Shown here in pieces: positions 5,504 through 14,177 of a DNA stretch of 18,933 nt. A model generated the notes under the pieces. That model had not been told where the DNA came from and made no database searches. It saw nothing but the letters and a program-made list of their open reading frames with translations. Location of the stretch: positions 1 through 18,933 of the forward strand of contig CAKTKV010000008.1 of NCBI GenBank assembly GCA_934572355.1, read 5' to 3'. Position 1 is the first letter of the stretch, and each line of letters begins with the position of its first letter. The stretch comes from an uncultured Oscillospiraceae bacterium. GTDB taxonomy: Bacteria > Bacillota > Clostridia > Oscillospirales > Oscillospiraceae. A program made the position numbers and the translations under genes.

Positions 5504-5755
5504 AAAACATTCCGTACAACCATCGTTTCATTCGCCTATAAGGGATGAGGGGATTTTTTGCTGAAGCAAAATTTCAATCACGCAAAATTACAGGCTTGTG
5601 TTTTGCCGTTTTTGTGAGCTAATAAATGAAGAGAGAATTAAATCTGAAAAGTTTACAAAAATTTTTTCGATTTGGTTGTAAAAAGCCTGAAATTATCCCT
5701 TCCTCTTATGAGGGGAAAATCTCCTCGCACTCTGCAACAAGAAAGGACTGATTAC
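5504..5755. other. AT-rich gene-free spacer
   Basis: Markedly AT-rich with no open frame of note. ATAAGGGATGAGGGG (near 5538) and CCCTTCCTCTTATGAGGGG (near 5698) look like imperfect related motifs. Nothing further can be supported. Confidence 0.4.
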
Positions 5756-5815
5756 TTGAGAAAGAAAAAACTACATCGCGAACCCGCGAAAAATTATTTT
5801 GCTCTGCCGAATGGT
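5756..5815 (+). pseudogene. N-terminal stub of a mobile-element helix-turn-helix protein
   Basis: Starting at TTG 5756, with AAAGGA upstream, the frame gives LRKKKLHREPAKNYFALPNG. This matches the characteristic opening (REPxKNYFxLPNEIF) of helix-turn-helix proteins carried by clostridial conjugative elements (recalled family). The similarity stops abruptly after ~20 residues, where the integrase core begins in another frame at about 5814. It is therefore a deletion junction between two element genes. Confidence 0.55.
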
Positions 5816-6482
5816 ATCTACCAAGCACATTGTCCCTTGCCTCGGCGACATAAAACTTAACAAACTGACCGGCAGGCAGATACAGAAAATGTATAATGAT
5901 CTGCTGGATCATGGCAGAGAGCGCGTATCGCAGAAAGAGAAAAATCCTGTGCTCTCAGGTACATATGTTCACGGCGTTCATGTGATGCTGCATAACTGTC
6001 TCAACCGCGCGGTCAAGGAACGGCTGATAGTCCGCAACCCGGCAGATGATGTGATCGTACCGAAAATAGACAAGAAAGAGATGAAAATTCTTCCACCGGA
6101 GCAAGTCAAAGCCTATCTGAAAGCTGCCGGCGCACGTGGTGTTCTCCCTCTGTTCTATCTCGAGCTGACAAGTGGACTGCGTAAAGGTGAGATCGCGGCG
6201 CTGCTGTGGAGCGACCTCGACGTTGAAAACTGTACTCTCTCGGTAACAAAGCAGCTCGTGAACTCCCGTGACGGCAAACTTAAAATTACTCAGCCAAAAA
6301 CGGCGACCTCCGTAAGGCTAATATCGTTGCCTCAAGAAACAGTCGAGCTGCTCAAGGAAGAACACGCAAAGCATCCGCTGAATATCTACATGTTCCCGTC
6401 TCCAAGGACCGGAGGCATGTACCACCCGGATTCGATAGTAAAGCTGCACGAGAAAATTTTGAATGACGCGGGCATCGAGCAT
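5814..6482 (+). pseudogene. Core of a tyrosine recombinase lacking both ends
   Basis: The frame from ATG 5799 is open to 6749, but only about 5814-6482 looks like integrase. It has the end of the SAM-like core-binding domain (HIVPCLGDIKLNKLTGRQIQ), then the catalytic domain with the box-I arginine in LTSGLRKGEIAALLWSDLDV. Similarity ends at GIEH, just where the HxLRHTFAT box should follow. The arm-binding N-terminus, HxxR, LGH and Tyr are absent, so it cannot be active. The missing C-terminal part is of the same type as the fragment at 118-300 (HSFATYALQ onward). The two could be halves of one gene separated by rearrangement, or pieces of two related integrases. Confidence 0.8.
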
Positions 6483-6799
6483 AGAAAGCATCCTGTGGCA
6501 CATCTCTTTACAATCGTCAGAGACCTGGAGCACCTCCATGTGCAGCACCCCTCCGCTGTGCTTGTAGATTGTTCAATAAACAGCCGCATAATTTTGCTTC
6601 CATTTCATGCTGCTTTTGATGCGAGTATACCACGAACTATGGGGCATGACAAATTGCGCAGGGATACTCAAGCTTTGCGTCGGTATAAATTTTTATATTG
6701 CTGCCGTTCCGATTCAATGCAGTATCCTATGCAAGAGTTGCTCTGTTGACACGTTTTAACCGCGCTTCAGCAAAGACATTTTTTCCTATTCGTTCGAAT
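6483..6799. other. Remnant DNA between broken integrase and uxuB
   Basis: Open only as a read-through of the integrase frame, with no recognisable protein. The minus strand shows a 40-codon stretch ending MKWKQNYAAVY-stop (around 6560-6690) that looks protein-like but is unassigned. The right copy of the 23-bp repeat is at 6667-6689. No standard terminator for the catabolic operon is obvious here. Confidence 0.4.
6667..6689 (+). repeat. Right copy of 23-bp repeat ending TTTGCGTCGGTATAAA
   Basis: Matches 917-939 with two mismatches and the same orientation. It lies at the right side of the accessory segment, about 110 bp before the uxuB stop, near the change from AT-rich patchwork to the GC-rich operon. 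Confidence 0.6.
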
Positions 6800-8404
6800 T
6801 CACATCGTATATTTTTCCAATGTTCCTCTCACAGCGCCGGGAGCCGCGATAAGCTCTGCGAAGTATTCGCAGACGTGCTCGGCAAGGCCGCACTGTACAA
6901 GATCGACGCCGAACACCTTTTCGCTCGAAAGCAGGCCTGAGAGCTTATCCATAGCCTCGGCGGCTGTGATATGCTGGCCGAAACGAAAAGCTGCGACATA
7001 GCTCTGCACTTCGCCGAGCATCGGATCGGGGCTCGGGGTGAACGCGTTTCCGTTATCGTCCACAGCCATCAGGTAACGCAGCCATCCGGCAAAGACCAGC
7101 GGGATCATGCGCAGCTGCTGCACATCAAGCGTTTCGGAGGCCATGTAGGCCTTTATCGTCTCGCCATAGCGGATGGGCAGCTTCTGGGAGGTATCGGTCG
7201 CGATGCGCTGAGGCGTATCAGGCATGAAGGGGTTCACAAGGCGCACGTTCACGACGGTGTCGATAAACTCCTTCGGGTCGATTATACCCGGGTCGGTCAC
7301 AACCGGCAGCCCCTCTTTATAGCCAATGGTCTTTATAAGGCGCACAAGCTCCTCATCCTTCATTTCTTTCCAGATACGGTCATAGCCCAGCAGGCAGCCG
7401 TATACCGCAAGCGCCGTGTGCAGCGGGTTGAGGCAGGTCGTCACCTTCATGCGCTCCACCTTGTCGACAGTCGCACGGTCGGTATAGATGATGCCGGCCT
7501 TGTCGAGAGGGAGTTTCCCGTTCGGGAAGCTGTCCTCAATGATGAGGTACTCCGTCTCCTCGGCATTGACGTAAGGGGCGGTGACTGTTCCGCGCTCGCT
7601 GCGCACAGGGGTGAAGCCGTGCAGGCCGTCCTTCTCCAGCATCGCGCCCACGGTCATATCGGGGCTGGGGGTGATCTTATCGATCATCGTCCACGGGAAG
7701 CTGACGCGGCTGCCGTCATGGACATAGCGCGCAAAGCCCTCCTCGGCAAGGCCGTTACCGACCCAAGCATCGGCAAAGGCGGTGACGGCGGCCTTGAGCT
7801 TATCGCCGTTATGGGAGCAGTTATCCATGCTGACCATGGCGACGGGCAGCGCGCCGCGGCGATAGCGCGCGTACAGCAGCGCCGTGAGCTTGCCCATGTA
7901 GCTTGCCGCCTTATCGGGGCCGACTTCCATGTCCGAGGTGACCTCAGCTGTCAGGGAACCGGCGGAATCCGTGATGGAGTACGCCTTCTCGGTGACGGTG
8001 AAGCTCACCATTTTGAGCGTCGGCGCGCAGAATATCTCGGTAAGGCGCTCCTCGCCGCCGTAGAGATAGCAGGTCTCGGCGATGGAGCCGATGACGTCCT
8101 TCTCAACGGTGCCGTCGGCCTTCAGCGTAACGGCCACGGTGAGGCCGTCGTGGGTGTCCTCGCCCTTTTTCCGGCGTTCAACGGCGATGACGCCCTTGCG
8201 CACCGTGCCGTTATTGAGAAGCTTTTGAAGATCACGGCACTGGAAGGCCTTGAATATATTGCCCGCGCCGAAGTGTACCCACTCAGGCTCGGCCTTTGTC
8301 AGGGCGATCATAGCGTCCCGGTCATATTCCGGGAGTCTGTAGCCCTTTTCCGTCCACGCGGCACGATCCTTTATGCCGTCGGCGTTCAAAATAAGCTCAG
8401 CCAT
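6800..8404 (-). CDS. uxuB: Fructuronate reductase / mannitol dehydrogenase family oxidoreductase
   Basis: 534 residues, start ATG 8404 with AGAGG upstream, overlapping the uxuA stop by 8 bp. Family motifs are clear: the nucleotide-binding HFGAGNIFKAF (44-54), MVSMDNCSHNGD (190-201), the dehydrogenase signature FPWTMIDKITP (236-246), and catalytic Lys320/Asn326/His329 in KVTTCLNPLH. The family uses NAD(H) to interconvert ketoses or keto-uronates and polyols or aldonates. Next to uxuA the expected reaction is D-fructuronate to D-mannonate. It is the last gene of the operon, and slightly longer than E. coli UxuB. A different polyol specificity cannot be excluded from sequence alone. Confidence 0.88.
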   Translation of the reverse strand: MAELILNADGIKDRAAWTEKGYRLPEYDRDAMIALTKAEPEWVHFGAGNIFKAFQCRDLQKLLNNGTVRKGVIAVERRKKGEDTHDGLTVAVTLKADGTVEKDVIGSIAETCYLYGGEERLTEIFCAPTLKMVSFTVTEKAYSITDSAGSLTAEVTSDMEVGPDKAASYMGKLTALLYARYRRGALPVAMVSMDNCSHNGDKLKAAVTAFADAWVGNGLAEEGFARYVHDGSRVSFPWTMIDKITPSPDMTVGAMLEKDGLHGFTPVRSERGTVTAPYVNAEETEYLIIEDSFPNGKLPLDKAGIIYTDRATVDKVERMKVTTCLNPLHTALAVYGCLLGYDRIWKEMKDEELVRLIKTIGYKEGLPVVTDPGIIDPKEFIDTVVNVRLVNPFMPDTPQRIATDTSQKLPIRYGETIKAYMASETLDVQQLRMIPLVFAGWLRYLMAVDDNGNAFTPSPDPMLGEVQSYVAAFRFGQHITAAEAMDKLSGLLSSEKVFGVDLVQCGLAEHVCEYFAELIAAPGAVRGTLEKYTM

Positions 8405-9491
8405 TGTTCTTTTCCTCTTTCAGCCTGTCCAGCAGATCCCACACGCCAAGCATGTACTGGATGCCGAGGGCACGGTCATACTTGCCGTAGCCCGGGCGGC
8501 AGTTGCCGGGGCCTTCCTCCCACAGCTGACGACCATGATCCGGGCGGATGTAGCCCTGATAGCCGTTTTCATGGTAGGCACGGAGAATATCGATGATGCC
8601 GGTCTCGCCGCAGCAGTCGCGGTGGGCGGCCTCGGAGAAATCGCCATTGTCAAAATGGTGGATATTACGGATATGGGCAAAGGCGATGCGGTCACAGTGC
8701 CTGCGTACGATGTCCGCGACGTTGTTTTCGGGGTTTGCGTTCAGCGAACCGGAGCAGAGGGTGAGGCAGTTATACGGATCGTCGACCATTTTGAGGAAGC
8801 GGTCGATGCTCGCCTCATCCACGAGCAGGCGCGGCAGGCCGAAGATGTCCCAAGGGGGATCATCCATGTGGATGGCCATTTTGATGCCGGTCTCATGGCA
8901 GGTGGGCATGAGTGCTTCGAGGAAGTAGCGCAGGTTATCCCAGAGCTTTTCCTTGGTCACGTCCTTGTAAGCGGCAAACAGCTCATCGAGCTTTGCCATT
9001 CTCTCAGGCTCCCAGCCGGGGAAGGTCATGTTGTACTTCTCGGTGAAGCTGAGGATATACTCGGCCATGGACTTGTAGTCATCGCGGATCATGTCCTTCT
9101 GATAGAACAGTGCAGTTGAGCCATCACCCACCGGGTGGAACAGGTCCGTGCGCGTCCAGTCAAAGATAGGCATGAAGTTATAGCATATCACCTTCACGCC
9201 GAATTTGGAGAGGTTGCGCATTGTGGCCTTGTAGTTTTCGATAAGCCCGTCCCGAGTGGGCAGGCCGATCTTAATATCGTCATGGACGTTCACGGATTCG
9301 ACCACGTCCATGTTGAAGCCCGCGCCTTCGATCTGCTGGCGGACCTCCTCTATCTCCTCAACGGTCCATATCTCTCCGGGCAGCTTATTGTGAAGCGCCC
9401 AGACGATGCCGGTCACACCGGGGATCTGCTTGATATCGGCAAGGGTGATGGGGTCGTTGCCCTCACCGTACCAGCGCCATGTCATTTGCAT
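8397..9491 (-). CDS. uxuA: Mannonate dehydratase
   Basis: 364 residues, start ATG 9491 with GGAGG 10 bases upstream. Length and motifs fit UxuA: MTWRWYGEGNDPITLADIKQ at the start (from Met3) and candidate metal ligands of the TIM barrel at His208 (AIHMDDPPW), Cys246 (LTLCSGSL), His273 (FAHIRNI) and Asp318 (IRPDHGR). It dehydrates D-mannonate to 2-keto-3-deoxygluconate in the cytoplasm. It overlaps uxuB and follows nagA by 24 bp, so translation within the operon is tight. Downstream KDG kinase and aldolase are not in the window. Confidence 0.95.
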   Translation of the reverse strand: MQMTWRWYGEGNDPITLADIKQIPGVTGIVWALHNKLPGEIWTVEEIEEVRQQIEGAGFNMDVVESVNVHDDIKIGLPTRDGLIENYKATMRNLSKFGVKVICYNFMPIFDWTRTDLFHPVGDGSTALFYQKDMIRDDYKSMAEYILSFTEKYNMTFPGWEPERMAKLDELFAAYKDVTKEKLWDNLRYFLEALMPTCHETGIKMAIHMDDPPWDIFGLPRLLVDEASIDRFLKMVDDPYNCLTLCSGSLNANPENNVADIVRRHCDRIAFAHIRNIHHFDNGDFSEAAHRDCCGETGIIDILRAYHENGYQGYIRPDHGRQLWEEGPGNCRPGYGKYDRALGIQYMLGVWDLLDRLKEEKNNG

Positions 9492-9515
9492 AATTCAGGT
9501 TCCTCCGTATATTGA

Positions 9516-10697
9516 TCACTCTGCCGTATAGCGCGGCTCTCCTCCGACGTACACCGAGGAGATATTGATGTCCTCATCGAAAACGACGAGGTCGGCGTCC
9601 ATGCCCTTCGCGATCGTGCCCTTGCTGCCGTCTATGCCGAGCACCCTCGCGGGGTTTGCGGTCATCATGCGCACAGCGTTGGGCAGGGACACGCCCGCGA
9701 GCTTATACATGGTGCGCACGCATCTGTCGGTAGTGCAGACGCTTCCGGCAAAGGCCTTGAGGTCGGGCATCATCGCGACGCCGTCGCGGATGAGCGTCTC
9801 CTGCCCGTTCGTGAGGCTGCCGAGCTTGGGGCGTGAGCCCTCGGGCATTCCGGCGCCGCGCATTGAGTCGGTGATAAGGCAGATGTTGTCGATGCCCTTG
9901 TTCTTGACTATCAGTCTCAGAAGCTCCGGCGGCAGATGCTTTCCGTCCGAAATTATCTCAACGCCGAGTTCATCGAACAGATAGGCCGATTCCACAACGC
10001 CGAGCACTCTGTACGGGCCGACGCGGTGCAGAGCCGACATGCCCGAGTACAGATGTGTCACGAAGCTGTACCCGGCCTCGACCGCTTTCGCGACCTCGGC
10101 ATAAGTTGCGTCTGAATGCCCGATGGCGGCGATGACGCCGCGCTTCTTGAGCTCTTCGCCGAGTTCGAGCGCGCCCTCAAGCTCAACGGCCACGGAGATC
10201 CTCATAATGTCCGCGCCGCCGGCCTCAAGGATCGGCATGAAGTTCTCCCTCGTCGGCAGTTGCAGGAACTTGGGATCCTGCGCACCGGCCTGCGCGGCGT
10301 TGAAGAACGGGCCTTCAAGGTGTATGCCGAGGAGATTCGGTCCCTCGTGCCAATCGGCCTTTACCTTACGGTAGACTTCAAAGAAATTGAACAGCTCACC
10401 GTTGAGGCAGGTCAGCGTCGTGGGTACGATGGAGGTCGTGCCGTGGCTCATGTGGGTCATGCACGCGCCCTTTATGGCTTCCTCGGTGCCGTCCATAAAA
10501 TCATGGCCGCCCGCGCCGTGGGTGTGCATGTCGATAAAGCCGGGAGCGAGGTAGCGGCCGCCAAGGTCGACGACCTTGTCCGCCGCGGTATTGCCCCTGG
10601 TCACGTCAGAGATAACGCCGTCCTCGACGATCACGCTGTAGCCGTCGAGGATCCTGTCAGCGAGGATAATTCTGCCGTTCGTGAAAACAGTTTTCAT
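9516..10697 (-). CDS. nagA: N-acetylglucosamine-6-phosphate deacetylase
   Basis: 393 residues, start ATG 10697 behind AAAGGAG. An amidohydrolase with the family order: metal motif HTH (58-60), HLEGP (126-130), GHSDAT (193-198), HLYSGMS (215-221), SDGKH (250-254) and catalytic Asp277 in ITDSM. It removes acetate from GlcNAc-6-phosphate to give glucosamine-6-phosphate for NagB. HLYSGMSALHRVGP replaces the more usual HLFNAMSP region, so this is a divergent subgroup and the preferred amino sugar could differ. It is separated from nagB by a large hairpin (10722-10796). Confidence 0.9.
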   Translation of the reverse strand: MKTVFTNGRIILADRILDGYSVIVEDGVISDVTRGNTAADKVVDLGGRYLAPGFIDMHTHGAGGHDFMDGTEEAIKGACMTHMSHGTTSIVPTTLTCLNGELFNFFEVYRKVKADWHEGPNLLGIHLEGPFFNAAQAGAQDPKFLQLPTRENFMPILEAGGADIMRISVAVELEGALELGEELKKRGVIAAIGHSDATYAEVAKAVEAGYSFVTHLYSGMSALHRVGPYRVLGVVESAYLFDELGVEIISDGKHLPPELLRLIVKNKGIDNICLITDSMRGAGMPEGSRPKLGSLTNGQETLIRDGVAMMPDLKAFAGSVCTTDRCVRTMYKLAGVSLPNAVRMMTANPARVLGIDGSKGTIAKGMDADLVVFDEDINISSVYVGGEPRYTAE

Positions 10698-10721
10698 AGC
10701 TCTCCTTTAAAAATCGTACAA

Positions 10722-10796
10722 ATGCCGCCCGCGGAAAGCGGAGCCTGTCACAGAAAAACCTGTGAGCAGGCTCCCCTGCTTTCCGTGAGACGGCAT
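10722..10796 (-). promoter_or_regulatory. Long intercistronic hairpin between nagB and nagA
   Basis: A 75-nt nested hairpin: ATGCCG/CGGCAT (10722-10727, 10791-10796), CGGAAAGC/GCTTTCCG (10732-10739, 10778-10785), GGAGCCTG/CAGGCTCC (10740-10747, 10767-10774) and CACAG/CTGTG (10749-10753, 10760-10764). On the minus strand TTTTT follows about 10 nt later, then the nagA ribosome binding site. It may partly terminate transcription or protect the upstream mRNA, setting a different dose for nagA-uxuA-uxuB. Confidence 0.7.
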
Positions 10797-10801
10797 GAAG
10801 C

Positions 10802-11557
10802 TTATACCTTCAGCAGCGCCGCGGCGTCAGCGTCCAGATACAGAGTCGCGTCGGGGTGCAGTCTGAGCGATGACGCGGGGCACTCAACGCCGATGGGGCC
10901 GTTGAGCATATCATACGCGGCCTTTGCCTTCGTCGAACCGGGAACGGCGCAGATCAGCTTGCTCGTGCGCAGGAGGGTAGGCACGGTAAGCGTGATGGCC
11001 TTCTCGGGGACAAGGTCAAAGCTTGCAAAGCAGCCGTCGTGTACCTGCTGCATGCGGCAGACATCGTCCAGCTTCACTTCCTTGGCAAAGTTATCGTCAA
11101 AGAGGTCGGCAACAGGGGGATCGTTAAAGGCGATGTGCCCGTTTTCACCGATGCCCATGAAGCATATATCCGCGCGGTTGTGGGTAAACATGTCGCTATA
11201 GGCGGGGTTGAGCTTTCCGTCGTCCCCGGCGAGATAGTTGACCTTGCCGAAGTTCACCTTCGAGAAGATGTGCGCGTCAAGGTATCTTGCGAAGCGCTGC
11301 GGCGCATCAGGCGCGAGGCCGACATATTCATCCATATGATACGCCGTTACCTTGCTCCAGTCAATATCTTCACGGCTCACATGCTCGAGCACCTCGTTCT
11401 GCGAGGGAGCTGCGGCAAAGATGGCGGAGATGCCGCCGAGCTTTGCTATCTGCGCACGCATGTACTCTGCCGCGTCGGAAGCTGCTGCCGCTCCCATCTC
11501 ATCGCGGGTGTCCGTAATTACAACGCGAAGTTTATCTACGAAAAATTCTCTTTTCAT
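10802..11557 (-). CDS. nagB: Glucosamine-6-phosphate deaminase family protein
   Basis: 251 residues from ATG 11557, overlapping the epimerase stop as TGATG, with GGAG 7 bases upstream; GTG 11560 is an alternative. HMDEYVGL (74-81) supplies the conserved Asp, and GIGENGHIAFNDP (135-147) contains the catalytic His141. The E. coli pattern is NDGHIAFNE, so Asn replaces the first Asp and Asp146 replaces Glu; ENGH is also found in Gram-positive NagB proteins. It converts glucosamine-6-phosphate to fructose-6-phosphate and ammonia. Phosphogalactosamine isomerase-like specificity is possible. It is the third step after the epimerase and NagA. Confidence 0.87.
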   Translation of the reverse strand: MKREFFVDKLRVVITDTRDEMGAAAASDAAEYMRAQIAKLGGISAIFAAAPSQNEVLEHVSREDIDWSKVTAYHMDEYVGLAPDAPQRFARYLDAHIFSKVNFGKVNYLAGDDGKLNPAYSDMFTHNRADICFMGIGENGHIAFNDPPVADLFDDNFAKEVKLDDVCRMQQVHDGCFASFDLVPEKAITLTVPTLLRTSKLICAVPGSTKAKAAYDMLNGPIGVECPASSLRLHPDATLYLDADAAALLKV

Positions 11558-12849
11558 CACTGTTCTCCGGCTGCGATCTTATACAGCAGCTCTATTATCA
11601 AAATTAGATTTCTCATTACGTGGTACGGGTCCTTTACCGGCAGCGCGACGACCTTCTCGCAGGCGTCGCCGCTGCGCTCGCGGATCTGTACCCATTCTCT
11701 TATATTCGGGTCGGTATTGGGGAAGGTGCTGTAGGCATAGTTGAACACCCTCTCGTGCCAATCCAGGAAGCGCGCGTCACCGGACTGCGCATAGCAGCGC
11801 AGCGTCGTGTACAGCGCCTCGGAGTGCGGCCACCAGAGCTTATCGCCCCAGCCGCTGAGCTGCACGGACATGGGCTCGGTTTCAAAGCCGCTGTTGTCCC
11901 CGTCAGGCTCGCCGCCGCGGACGGAGGCGAAATGCAGGATGCCGCCGTACTGCTCATCCCAGCCCGCATCAAGCGTGGAGAGTACCATTTGGAAGATATC
12001 CGCAAAGCTCTCGCTGTGCCCGTTTATCTCCGCCGAGTCAAGCATGAACCACGCGTCCTCGATGGAGTGGCCGGGGTTAATGTGATCGCCCAGAGTCTGG
12101 GGGAAGAACCTGTTATCCGCCGTTATCACCTCATGTATAAGGTGATCGCCGTCCATGAAGTGGCTGAGCGTGTCGCTTGAGAAGCGCCACATATTCTCCG
12201 CCGCGGTACCGGCATACTCCGGATCAAAACGCTTTGCCGCAAAGTGGATATCCTTTGAAATGTTTGAGAGGATCATAGGTATCCCGTGCGCTCGCAGGCT
12301 CTTGGACAGAGGGTACGGGAGCGTCTGGAAGTCGTTTCTTTCCACTCTGTCGAGGACGGAGAGATAGAGATCCTTCGCGAACCTGTATTTCCCCTCCTCG
12401 CCCGACTGGAGCGCGTACATCGCCATGCCGGCTATTACAAAGCAGTCGGCATAAATGCTCATATCGAGCCTGTCAGCGCCGTCGACGAGGATGGGGTTTC
12501 CCTTTTCATCGAGCAGGAAGGAGCATATATTCCTGCCCGGGATGAGTGCATGTGCTTCGAGAAAGTCCGCGCCGTTCTTGGCAAGCCTCAGAAATTCCGC
12601 CCGCTGTGCGTCCGAGAAAATGGGTGCCTCGGTGGAGGCAAGCTTCGAGAAGATCCAGACAAAGCGCCCCTGACTCCAGCAATACTTGTTTTTGGAAACG
12701 AGGTGCTCTCCCTTATTGTCAAAGCAGTTGAGAAAGCCGCCGTTTTCCTTGTCCTCGCACCTGGGAAGCCAGAAGCTGAGGAAGTTGTTTACCAGTTCGT
12801 TCTCATAGAACCCGGTAAGCGCCTTCAGTGAAAATTCGTTGATGACCAT
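11557..12849 (-). CDS. AGE-family (N-acylglucosamine 2-epimerase type) sugar epimerase/isomerase
   Basis: 430 residues, start ATG 12849 behind GGCGGTG, 20 bp after dctM. It shows the (alpha/alpha)6-barrel family pattern: GRFVWIFSKL (61-70), SIYADCFVIAGMAMY (131-145), NPGHSIEDAWFMLD (258-271), AGWDEQYGGI (295-304) and WWPHSEALYTTLR (339-351). His239, His261 and His342 are candidates for the catalytic histidines that move a proton at C2. Likely activity is ManNAc/GlcNAc interconversion, which would feed nagA and nagB, but the family also contains cellobiose epimerases and ketose isomerases, so the substrate is not fixed. Confidence 0.85.
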   Translation of the reverse strand: MVINEFSLKALTGFYENELVNNFLSFWLPRCEDKENGGFLNCFDNKGEHLVSKNKYCWSQGRFVWIFSKLASTEAPIFSDAQRAEFLRLAKNGADFLEAHALIPGRNICSFLLDEKGNPILVDGADRLDMSIYADCFVIAGMAMYALQSGEEGKYRFAKDLYLSVLDRVERNDFQTLPYPLSKSLRAHGIPMILSNISKDIHFAAKRFDPEYAGTAAENMWRFSSDTLSHFMDGDHLIHEVITADNRFFPQTLGDHINPGHSIEDAWFMLDSAEINGHSESFADIFQMVLSTLDAGWDEQYGGILHFASVRGGEPDGDNSGFETEPMSVQLSGWGDKLWWPHSEALYTTLRCYAQSGDARFLDWHERVFNYAYSTFPNTDPNIREWVQIRERSGDACEKVVALPVKDPYHVMRNLILIIELLYKIAAGEQ

Positions 12850-12869
12850 TGTTCACCGCCATGCCACAC

Positions 12870-14177
12870 TTATACCGTAAGGCCCAGCCACCTCGGCAGG
12901 CAGAGAGAAGCCTCGGGAACATATGCGAAGACGAACAGCAGCACGAGCATGATAAGATAGAACGGTATGAAAGCCTTGAGCGAGCTTTCCACCGATATCT
13001 TGCCGATCTTGCAGCCGAGGAACAGAGAGGTACCGACAGGGGGAGTGCAGAGACCTATAGCAAAGCCGAACACCAGCACGACGCCGAAGTGGTACGGGTT
13101 CATGCCGAGGGTGCCGACAGCCAGAGGATAAAGGATAGGCGTGGAGACAAAGATCAGAACGCCCATATCCATGAAGCAGCCCAGCACGATCATCAGCATG
13201 AGCATGAGAAGGATGATGACGTTGGGGTTATGGGAAATGCTGAGAACGGCGTTGCTGAGGAGCTCAGGCACTTTGAGGTAGCTCATCACGTAGCTGAACG
13301 CGTTGGAGCAGGCGATGATAGCAAGAGACATTGCCATGATCGGAAGCGCGGAGAAGAAGGAGTTTACAAACTGCTTGAAGGTCAGGGACTTGTAAATGAA
13401 AACGGAAACCAGCAGAGCGTAAACCGCGGCGATAGCGGCAGACTCGGTAGCCGAGCATATACCGCAGGTGGTGCTGACGACGATGATGACGATAGCCATC
13501 AGGCCGGCGAGCGCCTCAAAGACGATCTTCAGCTTCTGCCCCTGGGTGTTGACGACCATGATGGGGTAGTTGCGCTTCTTCGCGATGATGAGAGCGGGGA
13601 TGCACAGGCCGAGCGTGAGAAGAACACCGGGGATATAGCCGCAGATAAGCAGAGTGCTTATGGACAGGCCGCTGCCGGCCGCCACGGCGTAGAACAGCAT
13701 GTTCTGGCTGGGCGGGATCATGACGCCCTCAAGGGAGGAGGTAACGGTAACAGCGACGGAATAGTCCGCGTCGTAGCCCTCATCCACCATTGCGGGGATG
13801 AGCATAGCGCCGATGGAGGAAACATCGGCAGTGGAGCTGCCGGAGATACCGCCGAAGAGCATGGAGACGATGATGTTCACCAGCGCCGTGCCGCCGCGGA
13901 TGCGGCCGACGATAAGGTTGCAGAAGTTCATAAGCTTCTTGGTGACGCCGCCGTCGCACATGATCTGTGCCATGACGATGAAGAACGGAGCCGCGATTAT
14001 GACGAAGCTCTGCATGCTCGTGACCATCTTCATGAAGATGTTGAGCAGGGGGATATCAAGGTAGAGCGCGCTGACGACCGCCGCGATACCGAGCGAGAAG
14101 GCTATGGGTATGCGCAGGCAGATAAGCACCAGAAGCGTGCCGAAAAGAATAAGGATGCCGGTTGTAACTGTGCTCAT
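12870..14177 (-). CDS. dctM: TRAP transporter large permease (DctM)
   Basis: 435 residues of near-continuous hydrophobic helices, start ATG 14177 overlapping the dctQ stop as ATGA. DctM features include IRIPIAFSLGIAAVVSALYL near the start, MLFGGISGSSTADVSSIGAM in the middle and VLVFGFAIGLCTPPVGTSLF near the C-terminus, which are signature segments of this ion-coupled membrane subunit. It works with DctQ and the DctP binding protein. Length is usual for the family. Confidence 0.95.
   Translation of the reverse strand: MSTVTTGILILFGTLLVLICLRIPIAFSLGIAAVVSALYLDIPLLNIFMKMVTSMQSFVIIAAPFFIVMAQIMCDGGVTKKLMNFCNLIVGRIRGGTALVNIIVSMLFGGISGSSTADVSSIGAMLIPAMVDEGYDADYSVAVTVTSSLEGVMIPPSQNMLFYAVAAGSGLSISTLLICGYIPGVLLTLGLCIPALIIAKKRNYPIMVVNTQGQKLKIVFEALAGLMAIVIIVVSTTCGICSATESAAIAAVYALLVSVFIYKSLTFKQFVNSFFSALPIMAMSLAIIACSNAFSYVMSYLKVPELLSNAVLSISHNPNVIILLMLMLMIVLGCFMDMGVLIFVSTPILYPLAVGTLGMNPYHFGVVLVFGFAIGLCTPPVGTSLFLGCKIGKISVESSLKAFIPFYLIMLVLLFVFAYVPEASLCLPRWLGLTV

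Noticed and set aside
6971..8596. 541-residue plus-strand open frame
   Set aside because: Antisense shadow of uxuB and uxuA in GC-rich DNA; composition dominated by His, Arg, Gly and Ala with no domains.
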